From contig NZ_JAHHDX010000045.1 in the NCBI RefSeq assembly GCF_018619335.1, forward strand, positions 1 to 64,000: DNA of 64,000 nt, in the 5' to 3' direction. The notes below the pieces were generated by a model, which saw only the letters and a program-made list of their open reading frames with translations, did no database searches and was not told the origin of the DNA. Origin of the DNA: Alteromonas sp. ALT199. GTDB lineage: Bacteria; Pseudomonadota; Gammaproteobacteria; Enterobacterales; Alteromonadaceae. Position 1 is the first letter of the stretch; each line of letters begins with the position of its first letter. A program made the position numbers and the translations under genes. Below are positions 28,192 through 37,584 of the stretch, in pieces.

Positions 28192-29079
28192 ATGATTGAT
28201 AGGCAACATTTACGCATAGTCAGAGCCATTGATGCTGAAGGCACTATGACTGAAGCGGCCAAGTCGCTGTTCCTCACTCAGTCGGCGTTAAGTCATGCAA
28301 TGAAAAAACTAGAAGCGCACTTCGAAGTACCGCTATGGAAAAAAGAGGGCCGACGCTTAACGCTCACACAAGCTGGCGAAAGTGTACTTGGCTTAGCCCA
28401 TCGTGTTTTACCTCAGTTTGAGCATACCGAAGCTCAGTTGCGAAGATTCGCTGACGGTAAACAGGGTATTTTACGCATTGGAATGGAATGCTACCCTTGT
28501 TTTGAATGGTTACTTAAAGTCGTTGCTCCCTTTTTAAAGGCGTTCCCAGATGTAGATGTTGATGTGCGTCGTGCTTTCTCATTTGGTGGTCTTCAAGCCC
28601 TTCATGGCTATGATATTGATATTTTGCTTACGCCCGACCCGCTATCTCTTGATACCATTACGTACACGCCCGTATTCGAATACGAACAAGTATTAGTAAT
28701 GGGTAAGAATCATCCCTTGGTAGAAAAATCAATTGTGACGCCGAAGGATTTAAGCAATGAAACCCTTATTACCTATCCTGTAGAACTTAGTCGTTTAGAC
28801 GTGTTTACACATTTTTTGACGCCTGCTAACTGCACGGTGAAGCAGCATAAGACGATTGAAACCACAGAGATCATTTTACAAATGGTCGCCGCAGGGCGCG
28901 GCATTACGGCTTTACCAAAGTGGTTGATTGATGAATCGAAAGAGCGAGAGTTATTGGAATATCGTTCTTTAGGGGAACAGGGCGTATCAAAAACCTTGTA
29001 CTTAGGGCATAGGAAAGCACTAGATGCCTTAGGGTTTGTAGACGACTTTATTGCCCTTGCTCAAACCCACACACCCTAG
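28192..29079 (+). CDS. metR: LysR family regulator of methionine synthesis MetR
   Basis: Homocysteine-responsive activator (295 residues) of met genes. It matches E. coli MetR along its length: MIDRQHLRIVRAI at the start, helix-turn-helix MTEAAKSLFLTQSALSHAMKKLE, IGMECYPCFEWL in the effector domain, and LITYPVELSRLDVFTHFLTPA. It is 17 bp after the OxyR-like gene, so co-transcribed. The metA-metH operon lies about 1 kb away on the opposite strand. Confidence 0.92.
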   Translation: MIDRQHLRIVRAIDAEGTMTEAAKSLFLTQSALSHAMKKLEAHFEVPLWKKEGRRLTLTQAGESVLGLAHRVLPQFEHTEAQLRRFADGKQGILRIGMECYPCFEWLLKVVAPFLKAFPDVDVDVRRAFSFGGLQALHGYDIDILLTPDPLSLDTITYTPVFEYEQVLVMGKNHPLVEKSIVTPKDLSNETLITYPVELSRLDVFTHFLTPANCTVKQHKTIETTEIILQMVAAGRGITALPKWLIDESKERELLEYRSLGEQGVSKTLYLGHRKALDALGFVDDFIALAQTHTP

Positions 29080-29131
29080 TTTTTACGAACTTTTTTAAAA
29101 TGCTTTTTAAACCTTTGACGTGCCAGTGAAA

Positions 29132-29165
29132 CAAGCGGACCGCTTGCCATTAAAATTGGCAAGCG
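29132..29165. terminator. Hairpin between metR and ppnP, with alternative pairing
   Basis: A 9-bp stem CGCTTGCCA/TGGCAAGCG (29141-29149 with 29157-29165) lies between two convergent genes. The left arm can instead pair with CAAGCGG at 29132-29138. A clear U-run is missing on either strand, so terminator function is likely but unproven. Confidence 0.45.
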
Positions 29166-29203
29166 AAAATATTATAGTTTAAGGCGAACTGGCTTTTACT
29201 GCC

Positions 29204-29488
29204 TTAGCTATAGAAGCAAAGATAAGCAGTAGGCGTAGACACTTTTACGTCAAAAGAAGTATCGGCAGGTACGTTAAAGCTGGTGCCAGTAGCGAAAGAC
29301 TGCCACTCATCACTTCCAGGTAGCTTAACAACTAGCTCTCCTTCTACCACTTTCATCAGCTCTTTTTGAGAAGTAGAAAATGTATATTCACCCGGTGACA
29401 TTACGCCAGAGGTGCATGGGCCGTTTGCGGATTCAAACCCAATCGAGCTCACTTTGTTGTCGAAATAATGGTTTACTTTAAAGCTCAT
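29204..29488 (-). CDS. ppnP: Pyrimidine/purine nucleoside phosphorylase PpnP (DUF1255)
   Basis: Small cupin enzyme (94 residues) that splits nucleosides with phosphate to a base and ribose-1-phosphate. The sequence matches E. coli YaiE/Ppn[50 protein letters not shown], and the C-terminal TAYLCFYS. It is probably monocistronic or a distal gene after the DUF938 gene, 79 bp away. Confidence 0.92.
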   Translation of the reverse strand: MSFKVNHYFDNKVSSIGFESANGPCTSGVMSPGEYTFSTSQKELMKVVEGELVVKLPGSDEWQSFATGTSFNVPADTSFDVKVSTPTAYLCFYS

Positions 29489-29567
29489 AGTTACTCCTTT
29501 GATTTGAGTGCTATTGCTCTTTGCTTTAACTTTTCGTAATGCAAATCGCTACAGCTCTGGTACTTAT

Positions 29568-30158
29568 TTATCGCTTTTTCCAAATAAGCATATGGTTATT
29601 GGCGGGCATATCGATAATATCTTGCAAGCTTAATTCGCCTGCCCAAACGGTAAGATCGTTTATATCGCAGTAACCACCAAAGCCGCGCTCCAATAGAGAA
29701 TTATGAAACGCTTGGTTACTGTCAGATGTAAACTTCCCATTGTGCGTGAAAGGGCCATACTGACAAAACACCCCACCCTTTGGTAAGTGCAACGCCACTG
29801 TCTCCATCAGTAGCTTCGCCTCGCTTTTTTGCATGATGTGTGCGGTGTTCGCCGTAAAAACACCATCTACGTCGAGGTTAGGAAAAACATCTTGCCCAAC
29901 GGTGAATGCAACGGGTGGTTTCACATTATCTACGCTTGAATCACGCATCCACGCGGCAATTCCTTCGTGATAATGTGGTTGGTCGCTGGTGTGCCAAATA
30001 AGATGCGGTAAATGCTCAGCCAAAAACACGGCGTGCTGTCCTGTTCCGCTCCCTATTTCTAGTACCTGTTGGCAATTGGAAAATGTACGTTCAAGCACGC
30101 TCAAAATGGCGCGCTTGTTGTTCTCACAGGCCTGACTAAAAGGCTTTTCAATTGGCAT
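29568..30158 (-). CDS. DUF938 family SAM-dependent methyltransferase-like protein
   Basis: Class I methyltransferase fold (196 residues from ATG 30158; an in-frame ATG at 30182 touching the metH stop is possible). The start MPIEKPFSQACENNK is typical of DUF938, and CAGGT stands 8 nt upstream of it. The SAM-binding motif I is VLEIGSGTGQHAVFLAE, then FTANTAHIMQ. The substrate is unknown. It directly follows metH, which suggests a link to methionine/SAM metabolism, but this is context only. Confidence 0.85.
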   Translation of the reverse strand: MPIEKPFSQACENNKRAILSVLERTFSNCQQVLEIGSGTGQHAVFLAEHLPHLIWHTSDQPHYHEGIAAWMRDSSVDNVKPPVAFTVGQDVFPNLDVDGVFTANTAHIMQKSEAKLLMETVALHLPKGGVFCQYGPFTHNGKFTSDSNQAFHNSLLERGFGGYCDINDLTVWAGELSLQDIIDMPANNHMLIWKKR

Positions 30159-30181
30159 TTTATTTACCTGCCTTGTCAGCA

Positions 30182-32805
30182 TTAATCACTTAAGTTAGGA
30201 CCAAGCCATTTTTCGGCTTCTTCTAGCGTCCATCCTTTACGGCTAGCGTAATCTTCGACTTGGTCGGCTTGAATTTTTGCGACCGCAAAATATTTAGCAT
30301 CAGGATGGGCAAAGTACCAACCTGATACCGACGCCCCTGGCCACATTGCATAACTTTCGGTGAGTTTCATACCTGTGTGCTGCTCTACTGATAACAACTC
30401 CCAAATAAGCTGTTTTTCAGTATGCTCAGGACACGCAGCATAGCCTGGAGCTGGTCGAATGCCCTGATACTTTTCGCGTATCAGCTCTTCATTGCTGAGC
30501 GTCTCATCAGCGGCGTAGCCCCAGTAGTGCTTGCGTACTTGTTCGTGTAGATATTCTGCAAACGCTTCGGCAAGTCTATCTGCCACAGCCTTCACCATAA
30601 TGCCGTTGTAGTCATCACCCGCTTGGATATAGCTATCGGCCAGTTCGTCTTCGCCGATGCCACCAGTGACCGCAAAAGCACCCACGTAATCATTAATACC
30701 ACTGGCCTTTTCAGCCACGAAGTCTGCCAAACAATAGTTGGCAAATTTGTCTTTTAAAGTTTGCTGACGCAGATGGTGAGCGATACCGTGAACTTGGCCT
30801 CTCGACTCATCGCGGTAAATTTCAATATCGTCTTTAACGCGGTTAGCCGGAAACAAACCGATAACACCTTTTGCCTTAAGGGTATTGTCTTCGATAATTT
30901 TATCCAACATGGCGTTGGCATCGTCAAAGAGCGACTGTGCTTGTTCACCCACCACTTCATCTTCAAGTATACGAGGGTACTTGCCCGCTAACGACCAAGT
31001 TAAGAAGAATGGTGTCCAATCAATGTAGTTACGTAGGGTGGCTAAATCGGCAGTTACCGGTGTTACACCTAAGTTCGCAGGCTTAACAGGCGGTATTGTA
31101 AAATCTGGTTTAAAGGCGTTTTCTCTAGCTTTTGCTAACGTCACCGGCTTGCTGCGCGGCTTTTTACGGGCGTGTTGTTCACGTACTGTATCGTATTCTT
31201 TTGCGAGTTCTTGTGCATAAACATCGCGGGATGCTTTGTTCAGAAGGCGCTGACATACGCCTACGGCCCTACTTGCATTTGGCACATAGGCTACAGGCGC
31301 ATGGTAATTTTGCTCTATTTTTACTGCGGTATGCGCTTTTGATGTAGTGGCTCCACCGATAAGTAGCGGCTTATCAAAACCCTGACGCTCCATTTCTTTG
31401 GCAACATGAACCATCTCGTCAAGCGAAGGCGTAATCAGCCCAGACAGACCAATCATGTCTACGTTTTCATCTTTGGCTGTTTGTAAAATTGTTGCCGCAG
31501 GCACCATCACACCAAGGTCGATAACTTCAAAGTTATTACACTGAAGTACCACGCCTACGATATTTTTACCGATATCGTGAACGTCGCCCTTTACCGTGGC
31601 TAGTAGAATTTTACCATTGCTTTTAGCATCGTCTGATTTTTCTTCTTCAATGAATGGCTGTAGGTGCGCTACCGCCTTTTTCATTACGCGAGCCGATTTT
31701 ACTACCTGAGGAAGAAACATCTTACCTTCGCCAAATAAATCTCCCACCACGTTCATGCCATCCATTAATGGCCCTTCGATAACGTGTAGCGGACGCTCAG
31801 CTTTCTGACGCGCTTCTTCAGTATCGTCAATGATATAATCGGTGATCCCTTTAACCAGGGCATGCTCTAGGCGCTTGTTAACCTCTTGCTCGCGCCAGCT
31901 TAAATCTTCTTTAGCTGCAGCTTTACCGTCTCCTTGATAATTAGGAGCTATATCTAACAAGCGTTCAGTGGCATCATTTCTGCGATTCAATATGACATCT
32001 TCAACCGCATCGCGAAGCTCACTAGGTATTTCATCATAGACTTCTAGTTGACCGGCATTAACAATGGCCATATCCATGCCAGCACGAATAGCGTAATACA
32101 AAAATACCGAGTGCATGGCTTCACGCACTGGATTATTGCCTCTAAACGAAAAAGATATATTAGAAAGGCCACCGGAAATATGCGAGTACGGGCAAGTTTT
32201 TCGTATTTCACGGGTAGCTTCAATGAAATCTACCGCGTAATTATCGTGTTCCTCTATACCCGTTGCTACGGCAAAAATATTAGGGTCGAAGATAATATCT
32301 TCAGGCGGAAAACCGACTTCTTCAGTCAAAAGCTTGTAACTACGCTGACAAATTTCAACTTTACGGGCTTGTGTATCGGCCTGGCCAGTTTCGTCAAACG
32401 CCATAACTACAGTTGCAGCACCATAGCGCTTAATTAGCTTAGCTTGATTTAAGAAGAGTTCTTCCCCTTCTTTCAAGCTAATCGAGTTAACTATCGCTTT
32501 ACCTTGAACACACTTAAGCCCGGCTTCGATAATTTCCCATTTAGACGAGTCGATCATAATGGGAACGCGGCTAATATCTGGCTCAGAGGCAATCAGATTT
32601 AAAAAGGTGATCATGGCCTGCTTTGAATCAAGCATGGCCTCATCCATATTGATATCGATGATTTGGGCACCGTTTTCTACCTGCTGTCTTGCGACATCAA
32701 GTGCGGTTTCATAATCACCTTCAAGAATAAGCCTTTTAAAGCGAGCGGAGCCTGTAACGTGGTGCGCTCACCGATATTGATAAATGTAGAAAATTCTGCG
32801 CTCAT
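30182..32805 (-). pseudogene. metH: Methionine synthase MetH, C-terminal part (folate, B12 and activation domains), frameshifted
   Basis: Cobalamin-dependent methionine synthase lacking its homocysteine domain, which is encoded by the preceding gene. Its own start is ATG 32805 with GGAGGG upstream, giving [15 protein letters not shown]. Comparison with MetH (GERTNVTGSA) shows one base missing at about 32760: ACCACG stands where ACC AAC G is expected. Restoring it joins the remaining 821 codons to a protein of about 874 residues. Those codons are intact, with the pterin-binding region, the B12-ligand motif DVHDIGKN, and the SAM-binding [15 protein letters not shown]. The break is therefore recent or an assembly error. 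As written, translation could only restart at 32647, inside the folate domain. Confidence 0.85.
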
Positions 32806-32814
32806 AATGCCCTC

Positions 32815-33882
32815 CTAGTGTACAAACGGCTCTAGGCCTGACAAACGCATTTTAGGTTCAAATACGGGTACTTTACGTGGCTCGATACCTTCAACCGCAT
32901 TGGCAATATCGCGAATGTGCTCCGGGGTACTGCCGCAACAGCCACCTACGATATTCACTAGCCCTGACTGCGCCCACTCTTTGATGTGCTCGGCCATCTC
33001 TGGGCCTTCCATATCGTATTCACCAAATTCGTTAGGTAATCCTGCATTAGGATGTGCGGATATGAAGCACTCACTAACATTAGCCACTTCATCAACGTAT
33101 TGACGCAATAAATCTGGACCCAGCGCGCAGTTTAAGCCGAACGAAAACGGGCTAATATGTCGCATTGAGTAATAAAATGCTTCAGCAGTTTGCCCTGATA
33201 AGGTTCTACCTGAAGCATCTGTAATAGTGCCTGACACCATAACGGGCAGCCATGTGCCCAGCTTTTCAAATATGGACTCTACCGCATAAGCTGCCGCTTT
33301 AGCATTTAACGTGTCAAATATAGTTTCAAGCATAATTAAATCTGCACCGCCCTCGATGAGCGCTTCAGTAGACTCACTATATGCTTCCACTAATTCATCA
33401 AACGTAACGTTTCGTTTACCTGGATCATTCACGTCAGGTGAAATTGAAGCGGTTCGGTTTGTTGGGCCTAACACACCGGCGACAAAACGGGGTTTATTTG
33501 GTGTTTTCGCTGTAAATTCATCCGCTGCTTTTCTGGCTAGCTTAGCCGCTGCTAAGTTGATATCCCGAGAGTAGGCCTGCATATCATAATCGGCCATGGC
33601 AATAGTGGTGGCATTGAAAGTGTTTGTTTCAATAATATCGGCACCAGCTTCAAAGTAATCACAATGAATATTATAAATAATATCGGGCTGAGTAAGGACC
33701 AACAAATCGTTGTTACCCTTAACGTCGCTATGCCAGTTGGCAAACTGCGTTCCGCGGTAATCTTCCTCTTCCAACTTGTGACGCTGGATCATCGTTCCCA
33801 TTGCACCGTCTAATATGAGAATACGTTTTTTAGCGGCTTCTGTAAGCGTTGCCTGCGCGCTAGAATTTGGTCTTTGGCTCAC
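32815..33882 (-). CDS. metH: Methionine synthase MetH, homocysteine-binding N-terminal domain as a separate gene
   Basis: Homocysteine S-methyltransferase barrel (355 residues), equal to module 1 of MetH. It starts [21 protein letters not shown] and holds the zinc ligands C252 (LNCALGP), C315 and C316 ([10 protein letters not shown]). It ends [10 protein letters not shown] then TAG, exactly at the linker joining modules 1 and 2 in full-length MetH. The TAG overlaps the ribosome site of the next gene, so the two halves are translationally coupled. It starts 3 bp after the metA stop. Confidence 0.92.
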   Translation of the reverse strand: MSQRPNSSAQATLTEAAKKRILILDGAMGTMIQRHKLEEEDYRGTQFANWHSDVKGNNDLLVLTQPDIIYNIHCDYFEAGADIIETNTFNATTIAMADYDMQAYSRDINLAAAKLARKAADEFTAKTPNKPRFVAGVLGPTNRTASISPDVNDPGKRNVTFDELVEAYSESTEALIEGGADLIMLETIFDTLNAKAAAYAVESIFEKLGTWLPVMVSGTITDASGRTLSGQTAEAFYYSMRHISPFSFGLNCALGPDLLRQYVDEVANVSECFISAHPNAGLPNEFGEYDMEGPEMAEHIKEWAQSGLVNIVGGCCGSTPEHIRDIANAVEGIEPRKVPVFEPKMRLSGLEPFVH

Positions 33883-33885
33883 GTG

Positions 33886-34824
33886 CTACCTCTTTGGCTG
33901 TGACTTTTCAGCAAGCTGACTTAAATCGTAAGGCGTAGTCTGATAGACATAATAATTCAGCCAATTTGTAAACAATAGGCTGCCGTGCGAGCGCCACTGT
34001 ACAATAGGAGATTTGGCTGGATCATCCCCTTCAAAATAGTTTTTCGGCATTGCTGGTGTTTGACCGGCAGCAATGTCTCGTAAATATTCGTCCTTTAACG
34101 TGTCGGGATCGTATTCTGGATGCCCTGTTACAAATACCATCCGCTTATCTTCCGAGGCGACAATATACGCGCCTACGTCACTTGATTCAGCGACTACATT
34201 CAACCCATCGACACTGTTATAAAGCGACGTATCAATATGGCCATAACGAGAATGCGGCGCATAAAACGCTGGGTCAAAACCTCTTAACAGCTCGTTATTA
34301 GGATCGTTTACTTTGTGTTTAAACACACCCGAAAACTTTTCATTCCTAAGTTCTCGGGTAATGCCGTAAAAGTGATACATGGCGGCATGGGCAGCCCAAC
34401 ATAAATAAAGGGTCGAGTTTACATGACGCTGAGCCCACTCCAATATAGTGGTCATAGTTTCCCAATATTTCACTTCTTCATAATCAATAAGCGCTAAAGG
34501 TGCACCCGTGACAATGAGACCGTCATATTTCTTGTTCGCCACCGCTGAAAAGTCATGATAAAACGCATCCATGTGCGACTGAGGTGTATTTTTTGGCGCC
34601 TGGTTGTCTATGCGAATTAAGTCTACATTGATTTGCAGCGGTGTATTCGAGAGCAAGCGCAATAGCTGAGCTTCTGTCTCTATCTTATTCGGCATGAGAT
34701 TGAGAATGCCTACTTCAAGCGGGCGGATATCCTGGTTAGCCGCCCTATCCATATCCATAGTAAAGATATTTTCACCTTGAAGTACATTCTGCGCGGGCAA
34801 CTGCTCAGGAATACGAATTGGCAT
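33886..34824 (-). CDS. metA: Homoserine O-acyltransferase MetA
   Basis: First committed enzyme of methionine synthesis (312 residues); acylates homoserine. Start MPIRIPEQLPAQ is typical. The catalytic triad is C142 (LYLCWAAHAA), H235 and E237 (TGHPEYD). Residue 111, which decides acyl-CoA choice (Gly for succinyl, Glu for acetyl in studied enzymes), is Ala here (TGAPLALID), so the donor is probably succinyl-CoA but not certain. First gene of metA-metH(N)-metH(C), behind MetJ boxes. Confidence 0.95.
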   Translation of the reverse strand: MPIRIPEQLPAQNVLQGENIFTMDMDRAANQDIRPLEVGILNLMPNKIETEAQLLRLLSNTPLQINVDLIRIDNQAPKNTPQSHMDAFYHDFSAVANKKYDGLIVTGAPLALIDYEEVKYWETMTTILEWAQRHVNSTLYLCWAAHAAMYHFYGITRELRNEKFSGVFKHKVNDPNNELLRGFDPAFYAPHSRYGHIDTSLYNSVDGLNVVAESSDVGAYIVASEDKRMVFVTGHPEYDPDTLKDEYLRDIAAGQTPAMPKNYFEGDDPAKSPIVQWRSHGSLLFTNWLNYYVYQTTPYDLSQLAEKSQPKR

Positions 34825-34856
34825 AGAGGGCTCCAGTGATAAGTTACAATACCTGT

Positions 34857-34884
34857 ATTGTGTCTATTACTGTGAATATGTCAA
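34857..34884 (-). promoter_or_regulatory. Sigma-70 promoter of metA
   Basis: Minus strand: TTGACA (34884-34879), a 16-bp spacer and CACAAT (34862-34857). The perfect -35 abuts the MetJ boxes, so bound MetJ would block polymerase. Confidence 0.6.
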
Positions 34885-34913
34885 CATCTTTACGTCTAGA
34901 CGTCTAAACGAAG
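34882..34913. promoter_or_regulatory. Tandem MetJ operator (met boxes)
   Basis: A perfect met box AGACGTCT at 34898-34905 is flanked by 8-bp units TTACGTCT (6/8) and CAACATCT (5/8) on one side and AAACGAAG (4/8) on the other. MetJ with SAM binds such tandem 8-mers. The site overlaps the metA -35 region, predicting repression of the whole metA-metH operon by SAM. Confidence 0.75.
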
Positions 34914-34974
34914 TCTTAAGTGGAGGAGTTGTTTAAAGCTCTTATTATCAAAACATGTACTTGAGCTAATAACA

Positions 34975-35409
34975 CTAACTGTGTTGCTTGTGCACCATAA
35001 CAATCATTTCAGCTTCGGCACGAGGGATGTCACACGCTTCGATAATCTCTTCAATACTGGCGCCTTGCTTAACAAGGTCTGCCGCACGTTGGTAAAGACG
35101 TAAAGAAGGGTCTTGTAGCTTCAGTTCGCGAAGCTGATTTTCAATATCAGTTTGTTTTTCGTCTAGCTCTTTAAGGTGGCGAGTGATGACTAAGGTGCGT
35201 GCTTGAGCTTCGGTTTGTTGATTGTTTGCGTTTTTAGCAAGCGATTCAATTCGCGAAATAGCCTCTGCATTACTGTGTTCACTTTCGCTTAGAGTAATAC
35301 GCAGCTGTTTGACATGCGAATACAGTAAACCTATCGCAGCGACAAGTATAAAGACTACAACACACAATATGAGTTCTAATAAGGTAGGTGCAGCAAGCTG
35401 CCAATCCAT
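34975..35409 (-). CDS. DUF2802 family membrane-anchored protein
   Basis: About 144 residues from ATG 35409, which has AAGGG 8 nt upstream; another ATG at 35451 would add 14 residues. One N-terminal transmembrane helix (LLELILCVVVFILVAAIGLL) is followed by a coiled coil and a C-terminal helical segment (GASIEEIIEACDIPRAEAEMIV). It is the last gene of the chemotaxis operon after cheW, a position kept in Vibrio and relatives. Function unknown. Confidence 0.8.
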   Translation of the reverse strand: MDWQLAAPTLLELILCVVVFILVAAIGLLYSHVKQLRITLSESEHSNAEAISRIESLAKNANNQQTEAQARTLVITRHLKELDEKQTDIENQLRELKLQDPSLRLYQRAADLVKQGASIEEIIEACDIPRAEAEMIVMVHKQHS

Positions 35410-35468
35410 GGACATAACCCTTGGGGAAATGAAGGCAGTATTAAAACTCATACCGCCTATTCATTTAT

Positions 35469-35960
35469 TTAGATACTGCTAAGCTCATCCCACTCTTCAT
35501 CGCTTAGCAATTTATTCAGATCGACAAGAATAAGCAGTTCGCCATCGCGATTGCTAACGCCTTGGATAAACTTAGCACTCTCTTCAGTACCTACATTAGG
35601 GGCACTGTCGATCTCTGAGGACTTCAGATAAACCACTTCGGCTACACTATCGACCAAAATACCAACAACCTGCTCGTCAGACTCAATGATAACGATACGT
35701 GTATTATCGGTAATTTCTGTCGGCGGCAGCCCAAAGCGGGCGCGGGTATCAATAACGGTTACCACATTGCCACGCAAATTAATAATGCCTAAAACGTAGT
35801 CCGGGGCTCCAGGTACGGGCGCTATTTCGGTATAACGCAATACTTCTTGAACCTGCATTACGTTGATACCATATGTTTCTTCACCTAAGCGGTATGTAAC
35901 CCATTGCAGGACTTCATCGTTGCTGTCGGTGGTATTACTGTTTGTTCTTTCGTCGCTCAT
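35469..35960 (-). CDS. cheW: Chemotaxis coupling protein CheW
   Basis: Adaptor (163 residues from ATG 35960; the upstream TTG is less likely) that joins chemoreceptors to CheA in the polar array. One CheW domain spans almost the whole protein (VTYRLGEETYGINVMQVQEVLRYTEIAPVPGAPDYVLGIINLRG). Follows parP by 17 bp. Confidence 0.95.
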   Translation of the reverse strand: MSDERTNSNTTDSNDEVLQWVTYRLGEETYGINVMQVQEVLRYTEIAPVPGAPDYVLGIINLRGNVVTVIDTRARFGLPPTEITDNTRIVIIESDEQVVGILVDSVAEVVYLKSSEIDSAPNVGTEESAKFIQGVSNRDGELLILVDLNKLLSDEEWDELSSI

Positions 35961-35977
35961 GAACCTGGCTCCCAATA

Positions 35978-36784
35978 CTATGGCGTCTGGTCGTTACTGC
36001 CTAAGCCTTTGTTAAGCATAGATATTAATTCTTCAACGTCAACTAACGCACACATTTTTTCTTTAACCATCCCCGCTAACCAGGGACGCTTACCTGTGGA
36101 CTCGCGCCATTTGACATCATCGGTAGTCAAATTGACCGTATTTACAAGCTTTTCGCTTGCTAACCCCCACGCACTTTCCCCTAACATTATAAGATATCGG
36201 TAGTTAAGTGATTGTGCGAGGTTTTCGTCATATTTTTCTGGCATTACCCATTTTGCAGAGTCAACAACATTCAGTTTAGACTCTCTATGCAACATTACAC
36301 CCATAAACCAGTCAGGTTTTCCAAATAAAGGGCCTATTTTTTCAATTTGGTGAATTCCACCTAGCGATGTCAACGGCACCGCAAGTGTAAGCCCTGCAAC
36401 CTCAAAGAATAGCGCCTGAAAACGAAAACCGAGAGTATCCTTTAGTGGAACTTTTGTTTTTTCTTCGCGACTTAACGCATTTTTTTGTTCATTTTCTACT
36501 AAAGGTTCGGCGTCAGACTTTTGCTGTTCATCCTCAACCGTCTCTACTTTTTGCGTTTCAATTAACGATGTAATCTTTTCCGCTATCGCCTCTTGCTCAT
36601 TCAATAGTGGCTCATTTTCACTTGCGGTTGAAGCGAGCGTTGTTTCAGCCATCTTCTGCGAAGCCTGTTCGAGCAATTTTGCCGTGCGCGCAGTTACATC
36701 TTCCGGTGCTTCTGGCTCTTTGAGAAGGCTATCTAAATATGCCTCCATCACTTCTTCACGGGCAAATGGCGATTGCTTGCTCAT
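35978..36784 (-). CDS. parP: ParP-type protein with C-terminal CheW-like domain
   Basis: A 268-residue protein. The first ~130 residues are acidic and low in complexity; the last ~130 form a CheW-like domain (RFQALFFEVAGLTLAVPLTSLGGIHQIEKI). Between parC and cheW this is the place of Vibrio ParP, which binds CheA and ParC and keeps chemotaxis arrays at the cell pole. Named by synteny and layout. Confidence 0.85.
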   Translation of the reverse strand: MSKQSPFAREEVMEAYLDSLLKEPEAPEDVTARTAKLLEQASQKMAETTLASTASENEPLLNEQEAIAEKITSLIETQKVETVEDEQQKSDAEPLVENEQKNALSREEKTKVPLKDTLGFRFQALFFEVAGLTLAVPLTSLGGIHQIEKIGPLFGKPDWFMGVMLHRESKLNVVDSAKWVMPEKYDENLAQSLNYRYLIMLGESAWGLASEKLVNTVNLTTDDVKWRESTGKRPWLAGMVKEKMCALVDVEELISMLNKGLGSNDQTP

Positions 36785-36791
36785 GGTCTTA

Positions 36792-37556
36792 TTATTTCTC
36801 CAGTACGGCTAACAGTTTTTCATAGGCTTTAACACCTCTCGTTTTTGGATACGCAGCAGAGATGGGCAGTTGAACCAAACTTGCATCTCTAAAGTGAGTA
36901 TCAACGGGAATTACACCTTCCCATACGCGTTCACCATAGTCATTCATTAATCGTTTTCTTGACGCCAACGCGGCGTTTGTGCGCTTATCAAACATAGTTG
37001 GAATAATCAGGGTGTCAAAGGACTTATTTAGCGAGCGCCCCATTATTTCCATAGTTCGAATCATTCTATCTAAGCCTTTAAGCGCCAAATATTCTGTCTG
37101 AGTCGGAACAATAACCTTGTCACATGCCGCTAGCGCATTAACCATTAATACCCCCAAAACAGGGGGGCAGTCGATAATAGCAAAATCGAATTCACCGGAT
37201 ATTTTGGCTAGTGCCTTTTTTAGCACTAAACCCATACCTTGTTCGCTTCCCATGGTTCTGTCTAAAGTAGCCAAGGCCATAGTTGCTGGTAGCACGTATA
37301 AACTGTCGAGCTTTGTAGGACTTAAACAGTCCATTACGTTATCGGCAGTCATCTCATTAGACTTAATAAAAATGTCGTAAACAGAATGACTTGTCGCTTC
37401 TGCATCAATGCCGAAATAGTAACTAAGCGATGCGTGAGGATCAGTATCAATCATGAGCACTCGCTTGCCCTTTTGAGCCAGCAAGCCGCCGAGGCTTACA
37501 GTTGTAGTAGTTTTACCTACTCCGCCTTTTTGATTTGCTACAGTCCATACTTTCAT
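36792..37556 (-). CDS. parC: ParC, ParA/MinD-like ATPase for chemotaxis array placement
   Basis: A 254-residue P-loop ATPase starting at ATG 37556 (MKVWTVANQKGGVGKTTTTV); an in-frame TTG at 37580 is unlikely. It has the deviant Walker A with K10 and K15 and Walker B FAIIDCPPVLG. In Vibrio this gene, between cheB and parP, directs array localisation and inheritance at the pole. The name here means the Par-like chemotaxis protein, not topoisomerase IV subunit ParC. Confidence 0.88.
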   Translation of the reverse strand: MKVWTVANQKGGVGKTTTTVSLGGLLAQKGKRVLMIDTDPHASLSYYFGIDAEATSHSVYDIFIKSNEMTADNVMDCLSPTKLDSLYVLPATMALATLDRTMGSEQGMGLVLKKALAKISGEFDFAIIDCPPVLGVLMVNALAACDKVIVPTQTEYLALKGLDRMIRTMEIMGRSLNKSFDTLIIPTMFDKRTNAALASRKRLMNDYGERVWEGVIPVDTHFRDASLVQLPISAAYPKTRGVKAYEKLLAVLEK

Positions 37557-37584
37557 AATTGCTGTTCCATTACTGTTCAAACTA

